The position numbers were made by a program, and so were the translations under genes. From Trichomonas vaginalis G3 (Eukaryota; Parabasalia; Trichomonadida; Trichomonadidae), in NCBI RefSeq assembly GCF_026262505.1, contig NC_067206.1, positions 17,195,319 to 17,259,318 of the forward strand: a stretch of DNA of 64,000 nucleotides. Reading direction: 5' to 3'. Under the pieces are notes generated by a model. The model saw nothing but the letters and a program-made list of their open reading frames with translations, made no database searches and was not told the DNA's origin. Position 1 is the first letter of the stretch. Every line of letters begins with the position of its first letter. Below are positions 39,495 to 51,077 of this stretch, piece by piece.

Positions 39495-39795
39495 TTTAAG
39501 TGAAGTTAAAAAGCGGTTTTTGACAGATGTTTATATGACACTTTTTGTTCAGCACAAAAAACTACTCGGTCAAAGTGTTGTCAGTTTTGTAAAATAACCG
39601 TCTTATCTCATTCTATAAGGGGAAAAAGGCTTCTCAAAGTATACTTCCTTGGAACGCCTGTAACTTTTCCTGTAGCGACGATAGACCCTTACTTGTCCGG
39701 ACAAAGTTATACTATTTTGAGTGCTCTACAAAAAAGTCAACGGCTGGTCGGCTGGGGTTCGGTCCTCCTCTTGGGTCTTGGGCAAAATTTCTTAT
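39495..39795. other. Right subterminal region of Maverick B
   Basis: No gene. It is less AT-rich than its surroundings and does not match the left subterminal region beyond the 35-bp terminal repeat. Confidence 0.4.
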
Positions 39796-39830
39796 GGGCT
39801 AGAGGGCGCAACGCGCCTGGAAGCCCCACT
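39796..39830 (-). repeat. Maverick B right terminal repeat
   Basis: Same hairpin-forming GC-rich terminus as 13950-13985, in inverse orientation; the element ends CCCCACT at 39830. Confidence 0.75.
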
Positions 39831-40520
39831 ATTTTTTTTGAATATACTAATTTAGGTGGTATTAATTTTTTCGATAAATTTGAGAGTATGTACGTTTAGG
39901 GCATGAAAAGTGTCAATTCGCTCAGCGAAAGCTGAGCTAGCTTCGTTCTCGAAAGAATAAGGAAGGAGTGAAGGAGAATGATACAGAAGTTGACACATTC
40001 ATATCATTTCAACATATTTTGATCAAATTGAAATTCAATAAAATTCAATTCATATCCTTCAGTCAGTACATTGATATCCTTCTGCATCACAATGATAACT
40101 CGGGCATCAATAGTTCTACAACTAACTCAGAAAAAACAAGATTATTACTTCCTGCTTACAGCTTTTAAAAAGTTTCGATGATAAAAATCACTCTACTCTC
40201 GTTTATCGACATATGGTGATAGTAGGTAAACATATTCTTATCGATATTAATAAAAATATTTGTACGAAAATCTTATCCAATTAGAGAGTTATTCATAAAG
40301 TATATGATAATTATAATTACTTTATCTTTGTTTTATCTTTGAATAAACAATTTAATTTAAATTGCATAATATTTTTTGGTTGAAAGACAGGAAACTTAGT
40401 TGAGTTTGTATTATTTTTATCGTTTAATTCATCGTATCAGTGAGTGAGCCAGATATTTAAGATATTTAGAAAAAAAAATTATTAATTTGATTAACAAATT
40501 TTAATCAAAATAGCAAAAAT
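39831..40520. other. AT-rich spacer
   Basis: No gene supported. A short GC-richer hairpin CGCTCAGCGAAAGCTGAGC is at about 39919-39938. A 66-codon ORF at 39968-40168 shows no domain. Confidence 0.4.
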
Positions 40521-41235
40521 GTAATAAACAGAAATTCATCAAAAGTGACAACTCTCAATTTTTGACATTTGTAAATTCTAAATTGAATGAGAAAAATGAA
40601 ATAATACTAAGCATAATACAATATTCTAGATTTAATTATAATTAGGGAAAAGTTAGTTTTGAGAGTACTTTTCATAGGCATATAGAATGAAATCTTCTGA
40701 AAAATAATATCATATAAACTCATATTATTTTCTAATATATAACTATTTTATATAAAAATCAAATTCAATGATCTTAAAAGCGAAGGATAAACCTCAAAAT
40801 TTACGAATCTAATGAGTGGGAATATAATGCTTATCTATCATAAAACCATATGAAATATCAATTTTTGCTAATTGTCGTCAAAAAATAGGCGTAAAGCAAA
40901 AATTGATATTTCATATGGTTTTATGATAGATAAGCATTATATTCCCACTCATTAGATTCGTAAATTTTGAGGTTTATCCTTCGCTTTTAAGATCATTGAA
41001 TTTGATTTTTATATAAAATAGTTATATATTAGAAAATAATATGAGTTTATATGATATTATTTTTCAGAAGATTTTGTGTTCTTCTTCAAAATTTTATTTT
41101 TTTTATTAAAAAGAATCTTTACAAAATATACATTTACTTTAATTAATATTTAAAAACGTGCTCTATCAAAAGTTCCAAAAATTCAATATTTTAGCTTTTC
41201 TGAGGTGTCACTTTTGATCAATTTCTGTTTACAAC
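40521..41235. mobile_element. 715-bp non-autonomous relative of the Ginger-like transposon
   Basis: Left end GTAATAAACAG, right end (rc) GTTGTAAACAG, flanked by AAAAAT on both sides (40515-40520, 41236-41241). The interior is mostly two inverted pieces of the long arm seen at 10256-10890, meeting at about 40872-40886, plus unrelated AT-rich sequence near the right end. No transposase. It would depend on the enzyme of a full element. Confidence 0.65.
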
Positions 41236-41241
41236 AAAAAT

Positions 41242-41970
41242 CTATTTGATAGCTGTAAACAAACAATAATTTTTATTTCAAGCAAAATCACTTATTTTCA
41301 TCTAAACGTATAAAATTGTCAATTTTATGAAAATAAATTGAAAATCTCATGAAATATAAAGGAGAGTAATATTTTTCAATTTTCTTTTTTTCTTTGTCTC
41401 AAATATTTTCTGTTGAGAATTTTCTTGTTATCAAAAAATAATTTTAATATTTGTTTATTTCATTACATACAATAAAATTTTAAAAACTCTATTTCTTCTC
41501 AAGAAAATTTTTTCCTTCATATGAAGAAACATTTTGTTCTCCATTTGATACTGAGTCTAAATCTCGATTTTTGAATTTTCTTCTTTCCAAATTTCTTTTT
41601 TCCAAATTAGAAGTTTAATTCAAATTTTCAATAGTTTATATATTTTCTCAAACCGTCTCAGATTTTCTCACTTTTTAGGGATTTTCTCTCAAAATATACA
41701 AAAATAGTAATATCAATACATGTGTCTAATATACTTTAAAACCATCGTGACAAAATTCAAAAACGAAGAGTTCTTCTCTCCAAATTTTTTTTCCAAATCA
41801 AAAAAATGAGATGCAAAAGTAGGTTTGGAAAATTCATTTTTAGCATTTTAGGAATTTTCTCACTTTTCTTCCAAATTGACATCCTTATATGGATATATTT
41901 AAATTAATTATAAAAATAAAATCGAATATATTGAAGTTTGAGTTTATAGGTATACAAATTTTAGAGGCAT
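41242..41970. other. AT-rich spacer, nothing recognised
   Basis: Long runs of A and T with repeated TTCTCAAA/TTTTCC stretches. No ORF, inverted repeat or similarity to other parts of the window was noticed. Confidence 0.4.
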
Positions 41971-42546
41971 TTTGGCTGAGAACTATGGTCTGCGAGGTAC
42001 ATGGATAGAATCAGTACCTCGCAGACTATAGTTCTCTATATGGTGCCGAAAATTTTTGGTGAAATGTCGTCGGATTTCACCAAAAATTTTTCGGCGCCAT
42101 AGGAAGAATTGGAGGGTGTGAGATACTATTACATGCTATAGTACTCACACCCTCCAATTCTTAGCCAAAAAGGCTAAAAATTGCTCACAATTTCAACAAT
42201 TGTGAGCAATTTTCAGCCATTTTGGCTGAGAACTATGGTCTGCGAGGTACATGGATAGAATCAGTACCTCGCAGACTATAGTTCTCTATATGGCGCCGAA
42301 AATTTTTGGTGAAATGTCGTCGGATTTCACCAAAAATTTTTCGGCGCCATAGGAAGAATTGGAGGGTGTGAGATACTATTACATGCTATAGTACTCACAC
42401 CCTCCAATTCTTAGCCAAAAAGGCTAAAAATTGCTCACAATTTCAACAATTGTGAGCAATTTTCAGCCATTTTGGCTGAGAACTATGGTCTGCGAGGTAC
42501 ATGGATAGAATCAGTACCTCGCAGACTATAGTTCTCTATATGGCGC
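41971..42546. repeat. Hairpin array 3 with a 250-bp tandem unit
   Basis: The tandem unit starts at 41971, 42221 and 42471 (2.3 copies, nearly identical). Each unit holds four adjoining hairpins; in the first they are 41978-42036, 42042-42098, 42104-42172 and 42173-42227. Stems are 19-25 bp with few mismatches. The third hairpin shares GAATTGGAGGGT with hairpins at 11593 and 11717 of array 1. No ORF. Confidence 0.75.
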
Positions 42547-42712
42547 CCAAAAAAAATTTATGATTGTTTTTTATCAAATCTTATCCATATTATTCTATTA
42601 ATGTTAATTATATTTTATCAATTATATTTTTTAAATAATAAACACAAAATCCACTAATTTAAAATTGGCGCCAAATGTCACTTTTGCTAGTGATGCATTT
42701 CGGTATGATATA
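42547..42712. other. Short AT-rich spacer
   Basis: Contains GGCGCCAAATGTCACTTTTG at about 42667, recalling both GGCGCC in array 3 and the GTCACTTTT motif of other element ends. No gene. Confidence 0.3.
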
Positions 42713-42716
42713 TTAA

Positions 42717-43756
42717 GGGTGCACCCGTATGTACGTTTATTTGAGATGAGGAGGATTACCCTCTCAATTTTGAGGGATTCGTTAGTTTATTTTCTCGATG
42801 AATATGCAATAAAATTTGATTTTTACCTTATCAATATACTTCATATAATATACACATGTTCATGTAAAAACTTTTTTCCAAAATCCTCAGGAATTAAGGG
42901 ATTTTTGAATTTTAAGAATTTTTTCGAATTTTTTCGAAAAAAAAATATTTTCAGAACAGCCTTAACGGCTAAGATTTAGGAACAATGTTAAGTATCAAAA
43001 AGAAAGGAGCTCTGATATAGACAACATATATCGTTGAAGGTTGAAAAAATCTCTAATATTTGAGCCCAAAATTTTGAATTTTAATTTTTTGAAAAAAGAG
43101 GCCACCCGTATGTACGTTTATTTGAGAGGAGGAGGATTATATTTTTGAAAGGGTGAAACATTATGAATATGTTAATTATATAATAATATGTATTATTATA
43201 AAAAAGAAAAAATAAAGCACGTTAAAATTTTTCTTTCTTGATTTTTTACAAAATCTACTTAGAATTATGCAAAATATGACTAAATAATTATAAATTTCAA
43301 GTTAAATTTTAATTTTGATAAATAATTTAAATTTCAAAATATCAAGTTCAGTTCGACTATGTATGTAGTAATTCCTCAATAAAGTGCCAAACACCTATTA
43401 AAATATATGAACATTTTCAACATTTTAATGTTTTTATTTAAAAATTTGTTGGAATATGAGCTTCAAACAATTATTATGTAAATAAAAATAATTAAATATA
43501 TGTATTTATTCGTATTACAACCGTAGTAAGTCGATTCTTCCTTTCTTCTACTGAGATTTGAATTTGATTTCGAATTGTAAAGAGATTCAAAGGGAAAATA
43601 CTAGCGGATAAAAACTACCTCCATGAAAGGGTCATAATGGAGTCAAGTTGTATTTTTTGATATTTTTTGCTTTTCGAGCCTAAATAGGTAGCCAAGATAA
43701 TGCCTAAAAATAAGGTTCTAAATTCTGAAGTTTACATGATCCTCTCGTGTGCACCC
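42717..43756. mobile_element. 1.04-kb TTAA-flanked non-autonomous element
   Basis: TTAA on both sides (42713-42716, 43757-43760). The ends are GGGTGCACCCG and, in reverse complement, GGGTGCACACG. The block CCCGTATGTACGTTTATTTG near the left end is repeated internally at about 43106. No transposase ORF. A TTAA duplication with GGG ends suits Kolobok-type elements, which are known in Trichomonas; piggyBac is the alternative. Confidence 0.5.
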
Positions 43757-43760
43757 TTAA

Positions 43761-43973
43761 TTCGTGTATATTCCAACAATTATAATTTGATTACTTAAGT
43801 ATATAATCCCTTACAATAGTAATTTAATGACAAGCTTATGAAGGTATATTGAAATAAAGCAAAATAACAAAAAAAAATCAGACAAATTCGCTGTCAGATT
43901 TTAATTTTTTGGACTTTTAGGTATCTTTTACAATGTCTCCTCAGGAAAGTATATGAATTTCAGACCAAGTATG
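43761..43973. other. AT-rich spacer with small hairpin
   Basis: AATCAGACA and TGTCAGATT form a small inverted pair near 43880-43903. No gene. Confidence 0.3.
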
Positions 43974-44389
43974 TAATGTGGATATAAAACCAAAAATAAT
44001 TGTTATAATTTAAATGAAGAAGTAATTTAAAACGATTTTATTTATGATCAAATTTTATATATTTTTTGGATCAAATCCATTTTAATAGAATTTATATACT
44101 ATTCATCTATTAGTAAACACTACCGTATATTATTTTTTAAGCTATCTTATTTTTTGAAATTTGATTCAAATCTTTGGTCGCAAGAAGAATTGCATGATAA
44201 ATAAAAACATTTAATCAAAGTCAATTTTATTTTTCATATTCAAATGGACTGAGTGTTAACATTTAACATTTTTTGCTAATTGTCGTCAAAAATTAGGCGT
44301 AAAGCAAAAATTGATATTTCATATGGTTTTATGATAGATAAGCATTATATTCCCACTCATTATATTCGTAAATTTTGAAGTTTATCATT
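43974..44389 (+). mobile_element. Truncated arm of the Ginger-like transposon
   Basis: Matches the right arm and its flank at about 12985-13400 almost base for base, then stops where Maverick C begins at 44390. So this older copy was cut by the Maverick insertion or by a later rearrangement. Confidence 0.7.
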
Positions 44390-44703
44390 AGTAGTATATG
44401 TGGAAGGGTTGTGTGACTTTTTTTGTAAACGTAAGAATTCATACAATATTGAACGATTTTGTATCATTTTTTTTAACATATGAAGTAATAAATGTATGAT
44501 TCTTACAGTTTTTATTCTTACGTTTTTGAATAAATCAAGATTTAAAAATTTTCAGAATTGTAAGACATTTACACTCAGCCCATAATGAAATAAAAGATAA
44601 AAAATTTTTTTAAAAAATAAACTTTAAAAATTCATGTCTCAGAATCAACATTGAACTTTAATTTTAAAAATAAATTTATTTTTTTATTTATATTTTATAA
44701 TAA
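44390..44703. repeat. Left subterminal region of Maverick C
   Basis: CGTAAGAATTCATACA (from about 44429) is opposed by TGTATGATTCTTACAG (about 44494), an imperfect inverted pair. The rest is AT-rich, ending in the T-rich then TATTTTATAATAAATG start region of the first gene. Confidence 0.45.
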
Positions 44704-45845
44704 ATGAGTATAACAACTAATTCATTGAAATCTTTAAAGTTCACTAATTCAGAATTAGAAAATATTTTAGAAAATTTTGGAGACGGTTCTTATCCAACAT
44801 ATATGCAGAATGTGAAAGAGTTTTCCAGATTGTTGAATGAATTTAAATATAACGGACCAATTACTAAAAAGGCTATAATGAGATATTTATATCCCAAAAA
44901 AGTTGAAAAACAGGAGAATATTCCTCTTTATGGTCCAGAGGACCTGGGCTCAGAGAGCCTTGAAACACTCCTGAATATTTTGAAGAAAAAATTAAACAAG
45001 ATGAATATTATAACGATGAGATTGAGAAATTGGAACAATTAAGAAATGAAATAGATGAAAAAATTAAGGAATTAAGAGAAGTTGAAAAATATAATGAAAA
45101 TGAAGTAGTGGGTTTAATGAATATCCCAGCTTCAGAATCAGAAGTTCAGAAATCTCATGAAGAAAGATATAAAATTATGTCTTAGAATCAACACAAAATT
45201 TATTAGATGGTGACATAGACGAAACACTTTCAGAAGAAGGAACTAAATTTATTCGTAACATAAGTTACAATTTATTGATAATGAGAATACCCTTGTTATT
45301 ACTTTCACCACCTTTAGATTCCGAAAAATTCAAAAAAAGCTCTTAAAAACGTGACATATGCAACTAATACGATTAAGAAAGAAGATCATGATATTTACAC
45401 AAATTATTATTTAAATAAATGCACAGGTGTTGATAAAGTTTTTGATTTGTTAGATAAAATATCAAAAGAAACCATTGGAACCTATAAAATTTTGTGTGAT
45501 TGTGGTTTCATTATTGAAGATACCAATAATGTTTCATATGAAAGAACAGCACCGAAGGAAGATGAAGTTGAAAGGTCTATACCATTCGTTATTAAGAACA
45601 TAAAAGATATGAAACTTATAACATTATATTTATTCATTTATTTCAGAAAAAATGGAAGCAACCATAAAACATCATCTCATCATTTTATAGCTATTCATAC
45701 ATTCCTTTTCAAAGTTGTGAAATTAAATAAGACAGGAATTAGATTTAATGTATCAGGGTACACATTCTTGAGTAAATTAAAATGTATTCGTCACGTCGCA
45801 GATGATAAAAATTTATGTATTCTTAATTCATTTTATGGACTTTAG
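44704..45845 (+). pseudogene. Unknown first gene of Maverick C
   Basis: Begins MSITTNSLKSLKFTNSELEN. An N-terminal helical region, a charged coiled stretch (EIEKLEQLRNEIDEKIKELR) and a C-terminal part with DKVFDLLDKISKETIGTY, YKILCDCGFIIED and LRHV-type segments follow. No family is recognised. The place before PolB resembles that of the Lys-rich gene in A and B. Broken, about three breaks. Confidence 0.4.
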
Positions 45846-45919
45846 CCCTGGACTCTCTGAGTCTCGGACTTTAATAAATAAACTTTATTTTTATTTTTTA
45901 ATCTTTTATTCTTACATAA

Positions 45920-48900
45920 ATGAACAAAAACGGAACCGCTAAAATGAATGATAATCAAATTAGAGCAGAAGGTAGAAGGTTATTTAAACGCTTCTATAAC
46001 ATTCCTGATGGTGTTAATCCTAAAACTCGTAGAAGTTATTTAAATGAAGCCATAGATGCATATGAAGGATTTGACATTTCATCAGAAAGTGAGAGATTAG
46101 CGAGAATGTTAAATGTTAATATTGATTTCTATTATTGTGATCCTCAACCAGAAGACGTGGACATAAATAAGGTAGACTTTCCATTAGTGGAATCAATAAT
46201 GATAGATCCAGAATTTGAAACAGTAAATATTTTATTAACACAGAGTCCATGTGGAAAACTTCACGCTGACAGAATAACAGACGTTGAAGCACTCACCGGC
46301 TATAGAGTTTGTCCATATTGTAAAGAAGAAGTTTATTCTATCCGTGATGATCCAGAAAGGAAAAACCAAAGAAGATTTTTAAAACATTGTGAGAAATGTA
46401 AAGAAAATAATGGAAGATTAATTCAAGACGTTCAATTGCAAAACACACAACAACCATATACACCACATATCACGAAACAGAAGATATATCAGTGGTTATT
46501 AGCTCACAATTTGCAGGAATATTATCAACCGACAAGATATTATATTATTTTTGACTTCGAAACATTAGAGACTAAAGAAGAACTTCAACTTTCTGAATGT
46601 GCAACTTTGAACGCTTACTTAAAACCATTTATGGTATCATCAACTGTCAAAATAAAGCCGCAAAGCGGCGAGGTCGTAGACCGTGATAAAACATTTACGA
46701 GGAATTTTTGCTTAACTTCGAGTGATTCGTTCATCTCTGATTGGATTGAATTTTTATTTTCAACCTGTTCATTAGTTGCTAAATCAAATATGAGTCAATA
46801 CAATGAATTATTGAATACATTAAATGAAAAACAGAAGGAAGCAATGAAAGAGCTTTTAGATGAAGAATTTAATAAAGTGAATATCATTGGTTTTAATTCG
46901 GGAAAGTTTGATTTAAATTTAATTCTTCGTGATTTAAACACTGCAAAATGGAAAATAAAATCAATGCTGGGTTCTTCTTCTCAATTTAAGCAAGTCATAG
47001 TAAAGAAAACAAACGTTCCATATGAATTGAGATTTATTGACATCAGAAATTATATAGCGGGTGGGACATTAGACCAATTCACTCAAGATTTCGGAAACAA
47101 TAAATCACGTGTTAAATCCTTTTTCCCTTATCAATTCATCACATGGGAGAATTACGAAGATGAATTATATAAAAAGGAACCATTCACTCAAGATTCATTT
47201 TATTCAGCATTAACACAAGAAACAATATCCGATAGTGATTATCAAATATATCTCAATGATGCTAAAATTTTAAGAATAGATTAGAATATTTTATTCATTA
47301 TTGCAATAAGACGTTGAAATTATGATTGACCCAATTGATAAAATTATCGAAGAAACATTTGTTTATAAAATTGATATGCTTCATAATCTTTCTTTATCAT
47401 CGAATGCATCAATGATTCGTTACGCGTTAGCATATAAGAACTTCAATCCTAACGAAACATATCCAGAAGAAGAAAATGTGGAATCAAGTTTTGAATTAAA
47501 AAAAGTATTGGAAATATAAAATTGAATCATATAAGAAACAAGATGAAAAAGCAGAAAGGGATACCAAAAACAATGTTTCAGTGGATGATTTTCAATACTA
47601 TCACGATTTAATCCTTTCATCTAAATGCAAAATGTGTGGTAAAGCGTTTACATATGCAAATAAACCAACATTAGATAGAATCGATAATGAAAAACCACAT
47701 ACCAAAGAAAATTGTCAGTTAATGTGTTGTTATTGCAATGTCGTAAAATCAAATAAAGATGAAGATGTTCAACGTTTAAGAATCAATTTAAGAAATTATG
47801 CATTAAAAAATAATTTACCAATGACTTTAGATTCAGTTGAAGCTTATCACATTCTCCGTAATGGAATTACTGGTGGTCTATCAAATGTTCAACATAGAGT
47901 AAATCTTAAAGGAATCACGCACATTAATAAACTTTCATATAATCCAGAAACTAAAATTGTATCAAATGAGGACACTTCCAACATTCATGACTCATTTCGT
48001 TGGAGTTGATTTAATTCATTATATCCTTCATCATTTTCATCTAATCCTCATGATTTCATTCAATATACTGACCATAAAATGTATATGCCGGGAAGATTGA
48101 ATGGTGTTATCATTTGTGATACAGCAACAAAGAAAGCAAAAGCACTGGGAATAATTAAGAAGAAAAATACTTTATTCGTGGCTGAAGTAAAGGGTCACAT
48201 TGATGAAAAATACATTAATGATTACATAAACTTTTTACCGATAATAAGAAACTTAGATATTATCACAGATGAAAAAACAATTGGCAGTTTTATGTATAAT
48301 TACATGAAATCAAACAATCTACCGGTTGACCAGAAACAGAGAAATTAACTCAGTTAGCATCAACACACAACCAATATCAACCATTTTCTTCTTATTATCT
48401 ATGGTATCTAATCGACAGATTTCATTTTATCATTGATGATATTCAATCAATTTTAACATTTACTAAAAACACTTGTTTTAATGAATTTGCGAACAAATTT
48501 ATGAACGAAAGACAAAAGGCTGAATTAGAAGGAAATAAAGGAAAAAGTTTATTTTGCAAGATTTCACTTAATGGATCATATGGTTACGATGCAATGAATA
48601 CACAAAATTACGCAAAGACTAAAATAATGAATGCACAGAAGTCACGCGTTGCATGTATGTCAAATAAGTTTAAAAACATAAGAGAAATAGGTGAGGATAC
48701 ATATCAAGTGATGCTAAAGATAGATTTTATAGATGTGAAACATGTTTACAAGAGGCATTCTTCACTTTAGATAATGCTAAATACTGGTATTTAGTTTTCA
48801 TTTATGATTTTATGTATAAATGCATGAATGTTAATCGTTTTCATTTCATTGAAGGTGATACTGATTCATCTTATTGGGCTATTGCTGGCGATCCAAATCT

Positions 48901-49384
48901 TCCTAACACTCAAGCATTTCAAGCAATTGTTACCGATAAACAATTTTATGATAAAAACATTTTCAAATTCGCACCATTTGATTTCTTCTGTTTTGATGAG
49001 AAATTTAAACCTAAATTAAAGAATAAAGCTGAAGAAAAAGCACATGAGAAGAAGTTATTGGGTTTAGCAATTGAGAAACAAGGTGATAACATGGTTGCTT
49101 TATGTCCTAAGTGTTATACATCATTCAACGGTTCAATTGATGGAAGTGATTTTAAAAAGATTGCACAAAAAATGAAAGGTGTTAGTTTACGACAAAATAA
49201 ACAATTAACACCTAAAAATTATTTGGATATAATAAATGATAAAGTGATATTTGATGGTCAGAATATTAATTTACAACTTAAAAACGGGTCAATGACTCGC
49301 TTAACAATCGGTAAGACTGCATTAACAGGAGCACACACTAAGGCTGTATGTTGTGAAAATGGATGTTGTATGCCATTTATTTAA
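45920..49384 (+). pseudogene. Large family B DNA polymerase with HNH-like module, Maverick C
   Basis: Exonuclease motif I is YYIIFDFETLETK, and the Exo II-like NIIGFNSGKFDLNLIL follows. Two CxxC pairs precede them (VCPYCKEEVY, HCEKC). A Cys-rich module with CKMCGKAFTYANKPTLDRID and CCYCNVVKSNK, resembling HNH nucleases, sits before the palm. Motif B is KISLNGSYGYD and motif C EGDTDSSYWA. About 1,150 codons, as usual for protein-primed Polinton polymerases. Broken, about six breaks. Confidence 0.8.
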
Positions 49385-49468
49385 TACAATTTATTTTATT
49401 TTAATGAAATGCCACAGAAGAGACAAAGAGGTGGGCACCCTTAAAACATTGATTTTATTTTTATATAA

Positions 49469-50941
49469 ATGAATAACACAGATTTAAAAATTTTAATTGA
49501 TGATTTAGTATTTAATCAAAAATTTCTTAGTTATTATGAATTAAAATCATATCTCCAAAAACATAATAACAATATAACGGGTGATGATATGGAATATTAT
49601 TATCCATATTATAAAAATGAAATTTTGAAATATCATAATAAAATAATTTCTGAAATTAAAGACAAAATTAAAAATAATGAATATTCAAAGGGAAAAACTA
49701 AATCACAACTTAAACAGTTGAAAGATTTCAAAAATAAAGTATTAACAGAAGAAGATATTGATGAATTATATAAATTATATAATCCTGAGCCACAAAACAC
49801 CCATGTCCTTCAGACCATAAATGATGCACAAGCTTTAATTTATGATTCATTAGTTAAACCATATTCAGCCCGACTTTTAAATGAAGATCAACTTTTGGAA
49901 TTCATCCTTCAACATAAACTCGAAGCGGGAAAGTATATCAAACCTTTATATACAGCATATTTAAAACAAATGAATAGAATACATCCAGAATTAATGAAGG
50001 GGGGAATGAAATCCAAAATCAAAGCAGATAAAATTAAACCACTTGCAACCCCAAAACCTCCAACAGTAGTACCTCCTCCTTCAGTTAATCCTTCATCATT
50101 CACTTTATTATATCCATTTCAAACATTTAAGAAGCAAAAAGATTTTAAAAAGGATTTCAAGATATTAAATAAACCAATTGACCCAAAAATTCAACCGTTA
50201 AAGGAAAAATTTAGTCGCCCTTCATTTGCACCATATCCATATTCATACGAAATCGATCATTTAGAATATTCAAAAGGAAACGTTACTTATTTATTTGCCA
50301 TTAACATTAACACTAGATATTTATATTGCATTCCAGTGAAAGGGAAAACAGAACAGGAAACAAGAAGAGCTATTCAATACTTACTAGATCATGAAAGAGT
50401 AGATAATATCAGGGGTGATGGTGATAAAGGATTTCAGGCAGCTATGACTCATTATTTTCCACAAATTAATTTTTACTTCTCATCCTCTCCATATACGTTT
50501 CATAATAAAATAGTTGATGCAGTAATGAGAACTCTTAGAGATGCGTTAGGGGTTAACGGTCAGATATACTGGGATGGAAATCATGACTCCATCATACAGC
50601 AGTTAGTATATTATTACAATAATACATGGCATAGAACTATAAACATGAAACCAGTGAAAATGAAAAATGATATTTCAAAAGAATGGGAATATATTAGAAA
50701 GCAAATGGAAAGGTTGAATGATGTTAAACGTGAACAAATTAATTCGGGGCTCATGAATTTTAAACAAGGGGATAAAGTTTTGATTCATCTCGATTATGGA
50801 AAAACTGATAAATCAATGACAAAAAGAAGACGAAGATTTGACACAATAGCTGAATTGTTAGATATATTAACGGTAATGTATTAGTTGAAGTTGACAATAA
50901 ATTAATAGAAATTCCGATTTATTTATTACTCCATTATATTT
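49469..50941 (+). pseudogene. Maverick integrase (rve), copy C
   Basis: The long N-terminal helical region (residues 1-220) is Lys-rich, with a Pro-rich hinge VVPPPSVNPSS. The rve core has Asp residues in SYEIDHLEY and IRGDGDKGFQ; the third position lies in NKIVDAVMRTLRDALG, again Asp where Glu is expected. The C-terminal basic SH3-like part is FKQGDKVLIHLDYGK. Start MNNTDLKIL after TTTTATATAAATG. Broken, about one break near the C-terminus. Confidence 0.75.
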
Positions 50942-51077
50942 AAATAATATTTAATTTTTTTTATTTCGTAAGAAATGAGTGACAACGAAGCAGCCAAGAG
51001 TCCAGACGATGAATAAAAAAGAAAACTAAACAGAATTAAATCAAAAATATGCTATTACAAAAAGAAGCCACAATGTG

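Larger units (their letters stand above)
13950..39830. mobile_element. Maverick/Polinton B (both ends present, ~25.9 kb)
   Basis: Bounded by matching terminal repeats at 13950-13985 and 39796-39830. The left block (13950-24315) mirrors Maverick A. The right block adds a paralogous 282-aa-family gene, KilA-N genes, packaging ATPase, SF3 helicase, minor and major capsid genes and coiled-coil proteins. It therefore has PolB, integrase, ATPase and both capsid genes of a complete Polinton; no protease was recognised. The flanks do not show a clear 6-bp duplication. It is broken overall, with roughly 25-30 lesions plus a 1.6-kb insertion in the methylase. The left block is young, judged by its likeness to A. 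Confidence 0.8.

Noticed and set aside
39968-40168. 66-codon ORF in the spacer
   Set aside because: No start context, no domain, AT-driven composition.
42665-42979. 104-codon ORF
   Set aside because: Spans a transposon boundary at 42713-42717 and has a low-complexity Phe/Lys-rich end; no domain.
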